From Chlamydomonas reinhardtii (lineage: Eukaryota; Chlorophyta; Chlorophyceae; Chlamydomonadales; Chlamydomonadaceae), in assembly GCF_000002595.2 (NCBI RefSeq), contig NC_057005.1, positions 7,292,193 through 7,356,192 on the forward strand: a stretch of DNA of 64,000 bases, in the 5' to 3' direction. The stretch's first letter is position 1. The number at the start of each line of letters is the position of its first letter. This document shows positions 40,801 through 52,025 of the stretch, piece after piece. Position numbers and translations under genes: made by a program. The notes below the pieces were generated by a model. The model was given only the letters and a program-made list of their open reading frames with translations. It ran no database searches and had not been told where the DNA came from.

Positions 40801-43800
40801 GGGCGGGGGATGTGGCACGGGCGGGATGTTTGGATGCAACTGCCTGGAGGTATGGTGGCCGGTCAGGTGCCGTTGTGGGCGCCGCTGTTGTCATTGCCTA
40901 GTAAGTGTTGTGTCATGTCCACTGATGCGCCGATCTCCGCGGCACCCTGTGCTTGATTGCACCTGTAGGACGTGCCTGTTTCATCCCTCAGAATGCGGCA
41001 GCTTCCCATGTGAGTAGACAGGACCACATGTCTGCTACCTGTGTGCCTGCCACCACAGAGGATTGCTACCCCGTCGTCCCTTGTGCCACCCGGCTCCTTT
41101 ACCCACCCGCTCCGCCTGCCCCGCCCTGCTCTCGCTGCTGCAGGGTGCCAGCCCACACCGCCATGTACGACATGCTCAAGCTGTTTGCCATTGGCCGCAC
41201 GCACATGGTGGTGTTAGTGCAGCCGGATGAGGAGCAGCTGGAGGAGATGCTGGACGAAGTGGCGCCGGACAGGTGCGGCTGTGTGTGGGGTGGGGTGGGG
41301 TGGGGTGGGGGTGGGGGTGGGGTGTAGGTGAAGGCGGGTATGGTTTGGGCGGGGCCGGCTGGAGAATTTCGCCGCAAGGTGGCTGACAAGTGGTTGACGT
41401 GGACGGGAATGGACATATGCGGGTTGGGCCCAGCCGCTTTAGTAATGCGGTTCCCTCCACTGCTCGCTGCAGGAGCTCGAGCAGCAGTAGCAGTAGCAGT
41501 AGCAGCAGCAGCAGGAGGACCAGCTTAGAAGAGCGGCAGCGGCTGGTCGGAGACCATGCCCCGCTCTCAGATGCGGCGCCGACGGCGGATGGAGCGCAAC
41601 GCAACGGGAACGGCAACGGTAGCGTTCACGGCGCCCACTCTTCAAATCTCTTCCTGGGGGCGCGTCGGAGGTCCGGGGAGGGGCTGGCCGTGGATGGTCT
41701 GGACGCAACAGCAGCGGCGGCTGCATCGGCCATGGAGATGGGCCAGGTAAGAACCAGGCTGCAAAGGAAAGGGAAAGGGATAAACATTGCGTTCGCAGGG
41801 CTGATGTCGCAACCTTTGGCTAGCACAGCCTTGCTGTGCCAGGACGCACGCCATCCTCTGCCAAGCGCAACAGCCGGACACTGATGAACATGGCGTTTCT
41901 TGTCCCTTGACGCAGTCCGTACCCCTGGGCGGCTCGCGCGAGTCGTCCATAGGGCACAGGCGCTCCGTCGCGGGCTTCGACGGCATTGCCTCTCCGCGCA
42001 ACGGGGGCAGCGCACTGCCCAGTGCAACGCCGCTCGCCGGCGCAACGCCACTCGCCGGGGCGAATGGCAACGCCACACCGCCGGCCGCGGTGCGGCACGG
42101 CACATTCAGCTTGCACACCGTCAGATCATTCGTGCTTGGCGGCCGGGAGCGCGACAAGGACCGGGATAAGGACACCGGGGGCGACAGCCACGACCATAGC
42201 CACCACAAGGAGGAGAAGGAGAAGGGCAAGGACCGGGAAGGCAGCCACAAGGGAAGTATGTTCTCGTTGCGGCGCAGCCGCAAAGGCAGCCGCCGCGGCA
42301 GCCACGACGGCAACAGCAGCGACAGCAGCAGCGACAGTAGCAGCAGCAGCAGCTCCAGCGGCGACCCGCACTCACACATGCGCACTGGAAGCGGCAACTT
42401 GTCAGACAATGCGCCGCTCATTGAGGCGATTGAGGCGCTGGAGGACCAGCTGGAGGTAGGCTGCGAGGCTGCGCCGCTTTCGGACTGCGGCTATCCTAGC
42501 AGTTTTTGTTGTGTTCGAATGGCATAACAACGGAGGGTTGCTTGCCACGAATAGCAGGAGTATGCACCCGCTGGTGGCGGCGTCTGACTGTGTGTGCCCT
42601 TTGTCGCCTGGTCGCAGGACAACCGTGTGCTGCCCGGACAGCCCATCGGCATCATCACCATCGAGGACGTGATCGAGGAGCTGCTGCGTGTGGAAATCAT
42701 GGACGAGACCGACCAGTGAGCCGGCGTCGGTTTACGTCAGTTGCTTTTGGTTTGTTGCTCAAAAGCATATGCTTGTTTGCAATGTTACATTGCTTGCATT
42801 CTGCGTGTTTGATTGTCGCCGATTATGTCGCGCTCCTGCAGGTACATGGACAACGAGAAGTCCAAGCCCGCGTTCGACGCCAGGCAGGAGATGAGCAACG
42901 CGCTGCCTGAGCGCCTGCAGGTGGGAGGCAGGCTGTACGGGCGAGCCAGAATGGCTGGAATGATTATTACGGTACCATTCTCCGTCTCCGCTCAATTTCA
43001 GTCCTGTGCGCTTTTGCTAGCTCTCCACGAGCCTATGTTCCCGGATGTCACCGACCACGTGTTTACATTACCTTCCCCTGTGGCCCCTCCCTCAGGCGGT
43101 GCTTGGGCTGTTCACCGGTCGCGATGTGTCCAACCATCTGGGCCGCATGTCCAGCGCAAGGCGAGACCCGCGTGTGGTCGCTGTTGCAGGCGGGCCCACA
43201 GGCGGTGCGGCGCCCGGCACCCCGAGTGCGGGCGTGGCAGGAGCGGCTGTCCTGCCCACCTCCAGTAGCTTCGGTGCGCTGCGTGCTGTGGGCATCACCA
43301 CCAGCCCCGCGGTGAACGCGGCTGGTGTGGTGACCGGAGGTGCAACGTCATCTGCTGCGGCGGCCGCGGGTGTCGCGGGGGCCGGCGCAGCCGCTGGTCC
43401 TGGCGCCCAGGGCTTCGCGCCGGCGCCGCCCGGGCCGGCGCCCTTCCTGCGGCCTGCCTTCCTGCAGGCCATTCTGGGCTCCTCCAACATTCCAGCCGCA
43501 GCTGCAGGCTTTACACCTGTCGCTAGCGCGGGCGGTGGGGTAGGGGCAGGAAGCGGAGCTGCTGCTGGAGGCACTGCGGCCACGGCGGCTGCGGTGTCCG
43601 CTGAGGCGCGGTCCCGGCACAGTAGGTCTCGCTCCAGCACACAGCTGGCGCTACTGGGCAATGCTGCAGCAGCTGCAGGCGCAAGCTCCTCGTCAGCGGC
43701 AGTGGGCAGTACGGCTGCTGGAGGTGCAGCAGCTGGGAACACGTGGCTCGGGCAATGGCTCTTCGGCGGCACGGGGCCAGGGGCGCCGGCGGGGGCGGCT

Positions 43801-44223
43801 GGCGAGTCGGCCAACATGAGTCGCCTGGGCTACAGCAGCCTCCTGCAGCAGTCTGGGGCGGGTGGGTCGGGCGGCCAGCAGCAGCATCTGCCGGGCCTAG
43901 CGCGCACATCTGCACCCCGAGCTGGGGGGCTGTTAGCACCAGGCGGAGGCAGCGGCACGGCGGCTGGTGGCGGCGGGCACGGCGCGTCCCGGCACCTGGT
44001 GACGGGGCACCTGGTGGGACACACGAGTCAGCTAGGGGCCATTGCCGCCAGCCTCCCCCGCCGAGGGAAAGGCAGGCGGTCCCACCTGCACGGGGAGTCG
44101 CGCAGCTCAAACCCGGGCATGGTGGCACTGGATGTGTTGGATGGAGACGGCGAGACACACAAGACGGAGCACGGCTCCGGTGCACGGCAGCCGTATGACC
44201 TTGCGCGTACGTCGTCGATGTGA
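37839..44223 (+). CDS. CNNM/ACDP-type transporter (DUF21 plus CBS pair)
   Basis: Sixteen exons in phase: 37839-38010, 38084-38106, 38504-38632, 38743-38772, 39084-39163, 39370-39517, 40062-40137, 40323-40378, 40617-40781, 40969-41009, 41144-41272, 41473-41746, 41916-42455, 42618-42715, 42842-42920 and 43096-44223, 1055 residues. The family moves or controls Mg2+ and other divalent ions. The DUF21 membrane domain has VVVSGLCSGLTLGLLSLDVV, LLVTLLLCNALAMEALPIFL, FFGEIIPQALCS and an AMFLTYPLAWPI-like last helix. The CBS pair begins IAFRSMTPLDKVFMLS and HSRIPVHRGTDRHDIVGLVL, continues FAIGRTHMVVLVQ, and ends GIITIEDVIEELL. The second CBS is split by a disordered insert of nearly 300 residues with a His-rich SHDHSHHK stretch. 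The tail after it is about 400 residues of Ala/Gly/Ser. The ATG at 37839 is the first in frame. Confidence 0.93.
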
Positions 44224-44549
44224 GCTTCAGCGTGCGAGAGCCTACCTAACGTGTTTTAGTTTGGGAACTGGGCGTGTGCTGTACGGTATTGCTATAATGT
44301 GGCGTAATTAGCAAGAGTGGCAACAAGACAGACTGCAGTTACCCAGGTGAAGTGAAGCAGAATGAGAGGCCGTTGGCGAGTAGAAGTGAGTGCTGTAGCG
44401 CTGTGTACGTTGGGACAGGGTGAGGACAGGTTTGCGTAGTTCGTGCTCCTGATGCGCGTAGACACCTCAGCAAGGTCTGCTGCCCATGACGGCCCTGGGG
44501 CCGGGCGCCTACTCAGTCCTTTCGCCAGCTACAGCCGAGTGAGTGCCAA

Positions 44550-44554
44550 TGTAA
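44550..44554 (+). other. TGTAA poly(A) signal
   Basis: Lies about 330 bp past the stop of the CNNM gene. Confidence 0.55.
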
Positions 44555-46605
44555 GTAGTAGAGCTAGAAGCAACAAGAAGCCCGTTGCATATGGGTTTCT
44601 TTCTCGCAACGGGGTTTGTGTAGCAACTTCTCGCCCTCAACGCTCTCGCCTCGGCCCTCGCACACATTACACGTGTCGGCATGTCGCGCTGCTTAGCTGA
44701 AGATGGTGACGAACGCACTTGCAGCAGAGGAGGCTCCTGGACGCGTTTGGAGACGCGTCTGGAGGTAGTTGTAGGGGGCACTGATCAACCCAAAACTGAA
44801 CTGAATGGCCGAGGCGCTAGCGGCTCCGTGCTTGGGTAAACGTGGTGTTGGTCGCACTGTGCGTCACTGTGCCTCACACGCGCCAGTTCAAGGTTCTTTG
44901 CTCTAAACCATGGTGTAACCCGCGTTACCCGCTGCCAAACGCACCGCTGGTCGCACTGTGCGTCATTGTGCCGTCACTGCGCCTGGGGTCCAGAGCAGGG
45001 TGATCGTTTCATACGTCACTGCGGTCGTGCGTGCCTGCGTCGACCACAAGTACCTATACTGGCGCATGCAGCAGCAGCGGCAGCAGCAGCGCCAGCGGCG
45101 CAGGGCCGGGGCCCAGCAGCTGCGGCGTGCATGCGCGTAGCGGAGGGGGCGAGCAAGGCCACGCAGACGAGGTGAGCGCGGCGGCGCCCAAGAAGCGGCG
45201 CCGGCGCGCAGGTTGAGGCCGGCGGCCGGTGTCTGGTTAGCGGTCTTTGCTGGCGAGCATAGCACCGCACAGTATGTGGTAGGCCGGAGCAGTGAGTAGT
45301 GTTGTGGCTAGAGGATTTCCTGCTGTTTGGTTTATTACTGGCTGCGCTTGTGCTTGACAGCGGGACGTGGCTGGAGTGCTGGACGCATGGCGGGCCGTGC
45401 CTATACGAACCGACCCCGGCTAATGGGAATGTCCGGGAGATGAGGTAGACGCTTGCGGCCTCAGCCGAGAGATGTGGCGTGGGCGCAGCCCACTTTCCCT
45501 TGCGACGGGAAGCCACATTTCTTGTCCACGTCACTGGCTTGTGACTGCGTCAGCAGGTCTCTCTTATAACCGATGCAATATGCGGCTCACACACTGCAGT
45601 GTCATCTCTTGATCTCTGGCAGGGGACCCCCCCCCTAGAAGAATGTGCTGCGGGCGGATGGGGGGGAACTTTCCCCGTGAGCAGCGCCACGCCCCACGCG
45701 TGTGATGGACCTTTTATTCAAGTTACAAAGACAGGGAGACGGTGCTCCTGATTACAAGGACGCATGCGCAGGGGGCAGAAACGGGCACCCTTGAACCGGT
45801 CCTTGACGCTGGACTCTAGGTTTCTCTTCCCCGGCCGGAACGTCGCAATTTGCAAACGGCACGGATGCCTGCTTTTACGATGACGGCGTTTAAGGAACAC
45901 CAGCCGGAAGGTCGCCTTAACGCCTTGAGGCTAGAAGGGAAGGGAAGGGACCCCCTACCCCTGCCCTACCGCGCATGTCCTGCGCGTGAGGGACCCCTGA
46001 TCTCCACCGTGCAGAGGCAGTGAACGGTGCGTGTCGTGTGTGGTAGGCTCCTCCTTATACAGAACTGAGTTCCTTATCAGCTTCAGCACTTGATGTGTGA
46101 CTGCATGCAGATGAATGCATATATAACGCAGCAAACCCTCCGGGGGTACGGACAGAAAGGGCCGTGCCAGGCCCCCGTGCCAGCACCATGGTGCAGATGG
46201 TGCAAGCGATGCCACTGTACACCGTATTTGTTATGACAGTGAACGCGGCTGCGTACATTTCTTACTCTGAGTCTGAGTCCGAGAACTAACAATTTTTGCT
46301 AGTCAGCAGCTTGCGGGCCAACATTTCAGGCATTCTTACTATCGCGCAATAATCGAGTTATCACAAGAAGAGGCAGTAGCACTTGGTAGTGGATTTGCGC
46401 TGCGGAAAGCAGTTCCCAGACATTCTTGTTCTAGTCATTCGTGGCCTGCAACTACTTAGACGTCCTAGCTTAATTCACATTTTACTGTGTTGACTGCACT
46501 TGTGGGAGCTCGTTCGGGCGCCCGATGTTGCGGAGGTATGTTTTGAGGATATCATGACCGTGAACCTTTCGGCACGTCCTAAGCACATACAATAATGCGT
46601 TGCAG
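44555..46605. other. Region without a resolved gene
   Basis: Possible exons of the downstream long-ORF gene may lie here. A frame at about 45000-45140 reads VIVSYVTAVVRACVDHKYLY then a Gln/Arg-rich end and a stop. Another frame ends PKKRRRRAG at 45216, like a nuclear-localisation tail. A minus frame at 45718-45900 is basic but unidentified. None could be linked by phase. Confidence 0.4.
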
Positions 46606-49600
46606 GACTGCACCTGCGGCGCGGCCATAGCGGCAGACGCTCTGGCGGCGTCTGCGCCAGCGGCCCCACCCCTGCTTCCTCACGCGCCGACCCCCAGACG
46701 CGACGCCGGCGATTTCTGGCGCACCGAAGCCATTGGCGTTGGCGATGGCGTTTTGGATGGGGGTGGGGCAGCTGCTGACTTCCCGCAGCAAAGGCGGGGT
46801 TGGGGGAGGAGTGCAGAAGCTGCTGGCTCGTCCGGCGTTCCCGCCTTACATCCAGGCGAACCACAGCCGCCGCTGCCGTGCACAGAGGTCGAGGCGTCAG
46901 GGCCACTGTTGGGGCTGGGGGTTTTAGGGCAGCGCCACGATGGACACCTGCTGATATTCGGTGACGAAGTGGATGATGCGTTCGCAATTGGGCCTGACGA
47001 GGGCGGTTTTAGAGTTCTGGTCAGCGGCGACATGTGCTACGGACACGGTGGCTCCATGTCAGCTGCCGGGACGGCGAAGGGCGGCATTGGCGAGCCGGGC
47101 ACCTGTGAGGCCGGGCGGGCCTGGTCGCTTTGCGGCGACTGCGGCGGCGTCCGCATGCAGTCGGGCTGCGGCTGTGGGTGCGGCTGCAGCGGCTGCAGCT
47201 GCAACCGGCGGCACCGGGAGCGGCGGAACGGGATGCTGTCGCTGCGGCAGCGCAGGAAGGGCGTGCTGAGCTTACGGCTTCGCCGCAACGGCATGATGGA
47301 GACAGAGAGCGGTGCCAGTCCCGCCGCAGGCACAGGCGCGGGCGCCGGAGGCAGCGGCGGGCTGGGGGCATCAGGCGTGGTGACGGTCCGCACCTGGGGC
47401 GGAGACGGCTGCCCGGCGACAGCGGCCTCAGCGCCCACCTCGCCAGCGGGCGGTGACGGCTCCCTACATCCAGGCAACCCGCTGGGGGCCGGCTATCCGG
47501 GTGCTGGCAGCCAGCTTCGGCCTGCTACCGCCACCTCTATTGCCACGCCGCCTGCAGCTGCCTCGGCCCGGTGCTGTTGCTCTTGCGGTGGCTGCTGCTG
47601 CGCCTCTGGCGCCGGCACGCCGGAGCCAGCTTACAGCCTTGGAGCGCCTGCATCCGCAGGCGACCGGCGTCTGCCCTCGCTGACGCCGCCGCACACGCAC
47701 ATGCGCGCAACGAGCGCCGGGATACGTGGCATGGCAGATGAGGTGTCGGCAAGGTTCCGAGTGATGAACAGATCAACCAGCTGCACGCCTAGGCACGCAC
47801 ATTCCTACCGGCCCTGCACCTGCCGGCGGTGGGAGGCGCAACCGGGCGCGCCGCAGGCTGGGGCCAGCGGAGACGCGGAGCAAGGGGCGACGCGCGCAGC
47901 TGCAATGCCACCTGTGGTGGCTGTTGGTGGTCATTCTGAGGCAGGGTGGCTGCCAGCGACCCCCTTAGCTGGCACGGCTGCAGAAGGCGGCGTGGTTGCG
48001 GGTGGCTGCAGTGGCAGCAGCATTGGAGCCGTGGGGACAGCAGCGCGCCCGGCAGTCGCCGAGGCGGCTTACAACAGTGATGAGGAGTCATCGGGTCTGG
48101 GCAGCGTCCCCAGCCTCCGGTTAGGGGTGGGGCCGGGACCCCAGGCCATGCAGGCGACGGCGGATATCCATGGGGTATCTGGCACGGCACATGCGGTAGC
48201 GGGCAGCAGCGGGCTGGGCCTAACCGCGGCCTCCGTGCTCAGACCGCCCTCGTCACCACAGCTGCAATACCAGCCCGTGCGGCCGCAGCAGCCGCAGCCG
48301 CAGCACCAGCACCAGTCACCCGCGTACCGCCGCATCAGCAGCGGTCTGTTGCCCGCTGGCCACGCGGGTCCTGACGGGGCTCGATCCGCAGTGGCAGCGT
48401 CCGTGGTAGCCAGGGAATCAGGGGCGGCCTCTGCCGCCCCTGCGGCAGCAACGGGGACACGCTTCAGCGCGGAGGCGGGCTCACCTGCGGCGGCGCTGCT
48501 TGTGCCGCCGCTAACATCGCGGCGCCAATATGGCGGCCTCGATAGCGGCTCCGGCGGCTGCGGCGACAGCGAAGAGCTGGCTAGCTCTGGCTCTAGGCCT
48601 GCGTCCGCCGCCGTGCGCAGCTACGAGGGACTTTCGTTGCAGCCACTGCGGCCCCAGTCGCCGCAGCCGCCGCAGCCCCAGCAGTGGGGCCCTGGCGCTG
48701 AGGGTGGTGTGCTTGAGCGCCCGGTGCCCCGCAGGGCAACGAGCCTCAAGGCGCTCTTGAATGGGGCACCGGACCTGCGCCCTGGATCTGTGCCGCCTGC
48801 AGAAGAAGCCAGACTGCAGGCTCCCGGCCAGCATGCCTCGACGTCACAGCAGCACGCCAACTACGCTGGCTCACAGCCGCAGCCGCAGCAAATGCACCGG
48901 ACACTCCAGCCACAGGGACACAGCTACGGTGGCAGCGCCTTCTCCCTCTCACGTGAGTTAGTTCCAGCCAGCTCCACAGCTGCGGCAGCTGGCCGGGGGC
49001 ACGGGGGGCGGCAGGGGCCCGCCGGCTCACCCGCTGGCCGGCAACCAAGTGCCAGCAACAGCAGCAGCACTATCACAGTCCTGAGCACCCAGCCGCAGAT
49101 GCAACGCAGTGCTAGCTCGCTCGCGGCGTTGGGACCGGGCAGCGGGCGGCAGCAGTCCCTGCCGAACCCCGAGCCGCTGAGCTCACCTCCGGGCCACCAA
49201 CATCCGCGGCCGCCGCAGCGGATCAGCGGCGGAACTGCCCAGGACGGCGTGCTTCTGCTGCCGCCTCTGGGCACCGCGGCCGCACAGCACCATGCAGCGG
49301 CGGCGGGGTGCAATACAGGTGACTCAGCCGGCGGTAATTCCGCAGTGGTGTTGGCGGTGCGCGGTGCATGGGCGGTGGCACAGCAGCCGTTGTCGGGGCC
49401 GGCGGCTGCCGTTGGCAGTGGGCGCACCCGGCGTGCCTCGACGCTTTCGCTTGCGACGCCTGTGCTGTCAGATGTTGAGGATGGCAGTGAGGAGGGGGAG
49501 ATGGGTGCCGGGGAAGGCGCCGCCAGTCCGGCGACGCGGCTATTACAGCAGGCAGCGCAGGCATGGAGTCGGGCCCGGCAAGGCGCGGAGGGCGCAGCGC

Positions 49601-50166
49601 CCGCTGCGGGCACGGGCCAGGCAGTTAGCAGCAGCGGAGGTGGGAGCGGGGTCAGCGGCGGGGGACGCCTTTCTTGGACGCACACGAGCGGTGAGGCTCA
49701 GGGCAAATTCAGCAGGGTGCCAGGCACGCTCGCATATGTTGATGGTGGGGCAGCAGCGTCGGTGGCAACAGGCCTTGATCGCGAGGCCTCGGCTGAGGAG
49801 CTGTCTTGGACCAGCGGCCGGCCGCGTTCGGGGCTCAGCCCCGCACACAGTGGTACTGGCAGCGGTGGTACCGGCCACACCCTGCTGGCGAGGCGCCCCC
49901 AGCTGCTTGCAGCAATTCCAGCCAGTGGCACGAACAGCAGCGCAGTCGCCAGCCCCGGCGGCGGCACGCCTCCAGGCATCGCGGCTGGGGCCGGCGCTCG
50001 CCTCGTGTCACCACACGGCTCCACGACCACGTCGCCTTCCGGGGCGGCGGCGGCATCGTACACGACCCAGCCGCTCACACTCCCTCGCATCGGCGGACTG
50101 CCTGCATCAGCCGCTGCCAACGCGGGGGCAGGCATTGGGCCGGGACCGGGCGCGGGAGGCCGATGA
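46606..50166 (+). CDS. Long low-complexity protein, 5' end unresolved
   Basis: A single open stretch of about 3.56 kb ends in a TGA at 50166, with no intron needed. It is preceded by an acceptor-like CGTTGCAG at 46598-46605. There is no in-frame ATG until about 47032, so either an upstream exon exists or translation starts at VSGDMCYGHGG. The product is rich in Ala, Gly, Ser, Pro and Gln. It has a Cys-rich patch (GCGCGCSGCSCN and CCCSCGGCCC) in its first 350 residues and QPQPQQ/QQPQPQHQHQ runs later. No fold or family was recognised. A TGTAA at 50705 could serve as its poly(A) signal. The length in such GC-rich DNA favours a real coding region, but chance openness cannot be excluded. Confidence 0.45.
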   Translation, partial: DCTCGAAIAADALAASAPAAPPLLPHAPTPRRDAGDFWRTEAIGVGDGVLDGGGAAADFPQQRRGWGRSAEAAGSSGVPALHPGEPQPPLPCTEVEASGPLLGLGVLGQRHDGHLLIFGDEVDDAFAIGPDEGGFRVLVSGDMCYGHGGSMSAAGTAKGGIGEPGTCEAGRAWSLCGDCGGVRMQSGCGCGCGCSGCSCNRRHRERRNGMLSLRQRRKGVLSLRLRRNGMMETESGASPAAGTGAGAGGSGGLGASGVVTVRTWGGDGCPATAASAPTSPAGGDGSLHPGNPLGAGYPGAGSQLRPATATSIATPPAAASARCCCSCGGCCCASGAGTPEPAYSLGAPASAGDRRLPSLTPPHTHMRATSAGIRGMADEVSARFRVMNRSTSCTPRHAHSYRPCTCRRWEAQPGAPQAGASGDAEQGATRAAAMPPVVAVGGHSEAGWLPATPLAGTAAEGGVVAGGCSGSSIGAVGTAARPAVAEAAYNSDEESSGLGSVPSLRLGVGPGPQAMQATADIHGVSGTAHAVAGSSGLGLTAASVLRPPSSPQLQYQPVRPQQPQPQHQHQSPAYRRISSGLLPAGHAGPDGARSAVAASVVARESGAASAAPAAATGTRFSAEAGSPAAALLVPPLTSRRQYGGLDSGSGGCGDSEELASSGSRPASAAVRSYEGLSLQPLRPQSPQPPQPQQWGPGAEGGVLERPVPRRATSLKALLNGAPDLRPGSVPPAEEARLQAPGQHASTSQQHANYAGSQPQPQQMHRTLQPQGHSYGGSAFSLSRELVPASSTAAAAGRGHGGRQGPAGSPAGRQPSASNSSSTITVLSTQPQMQRSASSLAALGPGSGRQQSLPNPEPLSSPPGHQHPRPPQRISGGTAQDGVLLLPPLGTAAAQHHAAAAGCNTGDSAGGNSAVVLAVRGAWAVAQQPLSGPAAAVGSGRTRRASTLSLATPVLSDVEDGSEEGEMGAGEGAASPATRLLQQAAQAWSRARQGAEGAAPAAGTGQAVSSSGGGSGVSGGGRLSWTHTSGEAQGKFSRVPGTLAYVDGGAAASVATGLDREASAEELSWTSGRPRSGLSPAHSGTGSGGTGHTLLARRPQLLAAIPASGTNSSAVASPGGGTPPGIAAGAGARLVSPHGSTTTSPSGAAAASYTTQPLTLPRIGGLPASAAANAGAGIGPGPGAGGR

Positions 50167-52025
50167 GACTGCGGGTAGTGTCCGCGTGCTTGGCGCGGGA
50201 CTGGCACACGCGCTGGAATGATGGTGCTGTGTGTTGAGGCTCGCCAGGGCAACCTGACGAGACCTGTATATTGAGTTATGACTGGAGGGCGCTGCACAGG
50301 AAACGTAAATTGCTGCAACCGGGATCCCGGGCAGAGGCATAACAAAGAATGAACACGCAGGTTTGGACGTGGAGGGGGGCTCGGTCTAAGGAATGTGCAT
50401 GTATATATTCAACCTTTATATATCGATTTGGGGTGGTGGTTCGTATGGTCAACCCAGGTCGTGGTTGTGCCTAGCTGTGCTGACTGAGCAAGCCAGGCCG
50501 TGCGATGGGACTGTGTTAAGGCAGGGCAAGTGACCGGGTGGGGTTGTGAACCGAGTCGGCGCCTTCGGCTCGAAACCACACCGGGAGACTATGGTGACCT
50601 CTCCTCATTTACATACGTTGTTGTACTGGCTTTAACTGTGTAGCCACGTTGGCATAAAAGCCATGGCCTGCTCAACGCATTGTGCTTGAATGCATGGTGC
50701 TTTGTGTAACGGTTTGAGCTGTGCTGACGGCGCAGGAATTATAGATTTATAGTTTGCCATGTGATGCGAAGGTCAGGGCGTGACGAAACCCCGGGTACCC
50801 GGGATCGACAACCGACAGGGGGCCCATAACTATTCAAGTACAACCCCGATTAAAAGTGGGACAGCAGATGTTGATTAACAGTGCCCGTATTTTGTAGATG
50901 CCCTTTAGGCCCGCAGCGTCTACGCCCGGAAATGAGATTTCCCTAGGGTGCAAAACCCCCACGCCCCCCAGAACGTCTAAGATGCCGCCACATCCGCGCC
51001 AAACGTCTATTCTTCGCGAAAGCGCGGCCCCAAACCCAACACATATTCTACAGCATTAATTCTGGACGCTCTCTCCTTTCGAATCGTGGGTTCTATCCCA
51101 GGCGAAACTAACCCCGCCTGAGCGATGTAAGCAACGTCCAGCTCAGTACGACAACCGTCACATGACCCCAGAGTCGCCAGGCGTAAACTCAACACATGTG
51201 GACGCGGCCAGCACCGCCCCGACAGTGGAGGCGCGCACGCCTTGCCGCAGTAGGGTTTCGTGGGTCGGTCTGGAGGCTACTACGAATTTCAGTGAATAAT
51301 ACGGTAGTCAGAAGGCGGGCCCAAGCGTAAACGGGTCCCTGTCAAGAGCCTCACAGGTTGGCAGCATGCCGTGCAGGTAAGAAGCGCATGCCGCACCGCG
51401 TACGGTGCATGATCAATACGACACAGTATGAATGTGTCATCAGTACGCATCACCGAAGATAAATTGTACCGTAACTGAATCCAATTGTCTGCCTCCTGGT
51501 CCAGTCTCAGATCTGCAGGACTATTAGCGTGTGCAGTATAACCCAACCTCGAATTGGAGTGCAAAAGTATGTATGGCCAGTGCTGATAGATGTCCTCAAC
51601 AGCGCGGTCCCTACTTCGCTCCCTCCACATCTCTGCGCCTGCCGCAGTTGATGATCTGATGTCAAGTTGTACACCCACCTCCACGCCGTAAATAAATGCG
51701 CCACCGCTGAACGCCCGCGCCAGCAACGCCGGCTGCTGGCCGCCGCGTACGCCTAGGCGGCACCGGTAGAACCTCAGCCCGCGGGATGACTCGCGCAACA
51801 CCCGTCCGATGCCCCCCGCAGCACGGTAGTCACCGAGTCACGTGTTCGTTCCATGCCGTTTCTGCAACCATGTACGCTCCAGCCGAGGATTGATGGCGAA
51901 GCCACCACGTGCAGCGCGCCAGCATGCCAGCGTGCTACCTACCCTGCGCCGCTACGCGCCACCGCGCCGCCGCGCGCCAGCTCGCCTAACAGGGCAGCCG
52001 GCCTGCGCCATCTATGTCTACGCAC
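50167..52025. other. Convergent intergenic region
   Basis: Lies between the 3' ends of the long ORF (+) and the Ca2+-ATPase (-). A TGTAA for the plus gene is at 50705. A minus-strand frame at about 51801-51289 contains GLRFYRCRLGVRGGQQPALL and DIYQHWPYILLHSNSRLGY. It looks more protein-like than random, but it has no clear start and no recognised family. Confidence 0.45.

Noticed and set aside
45718-45900. Small basic minus-strand frame near a TTACA
   Set aside because: The start codon and neighbours are unsupported, no family was recognised, and the TGTAA would overlap its own stop codon.
48924-49685. Minus-strand frame of 253 codons
   Set aside because: It lies opposite the long plus-strand ORF in very GC-rich DNA and is Pro/Ala-rich, as expected of a mirror reading frame.
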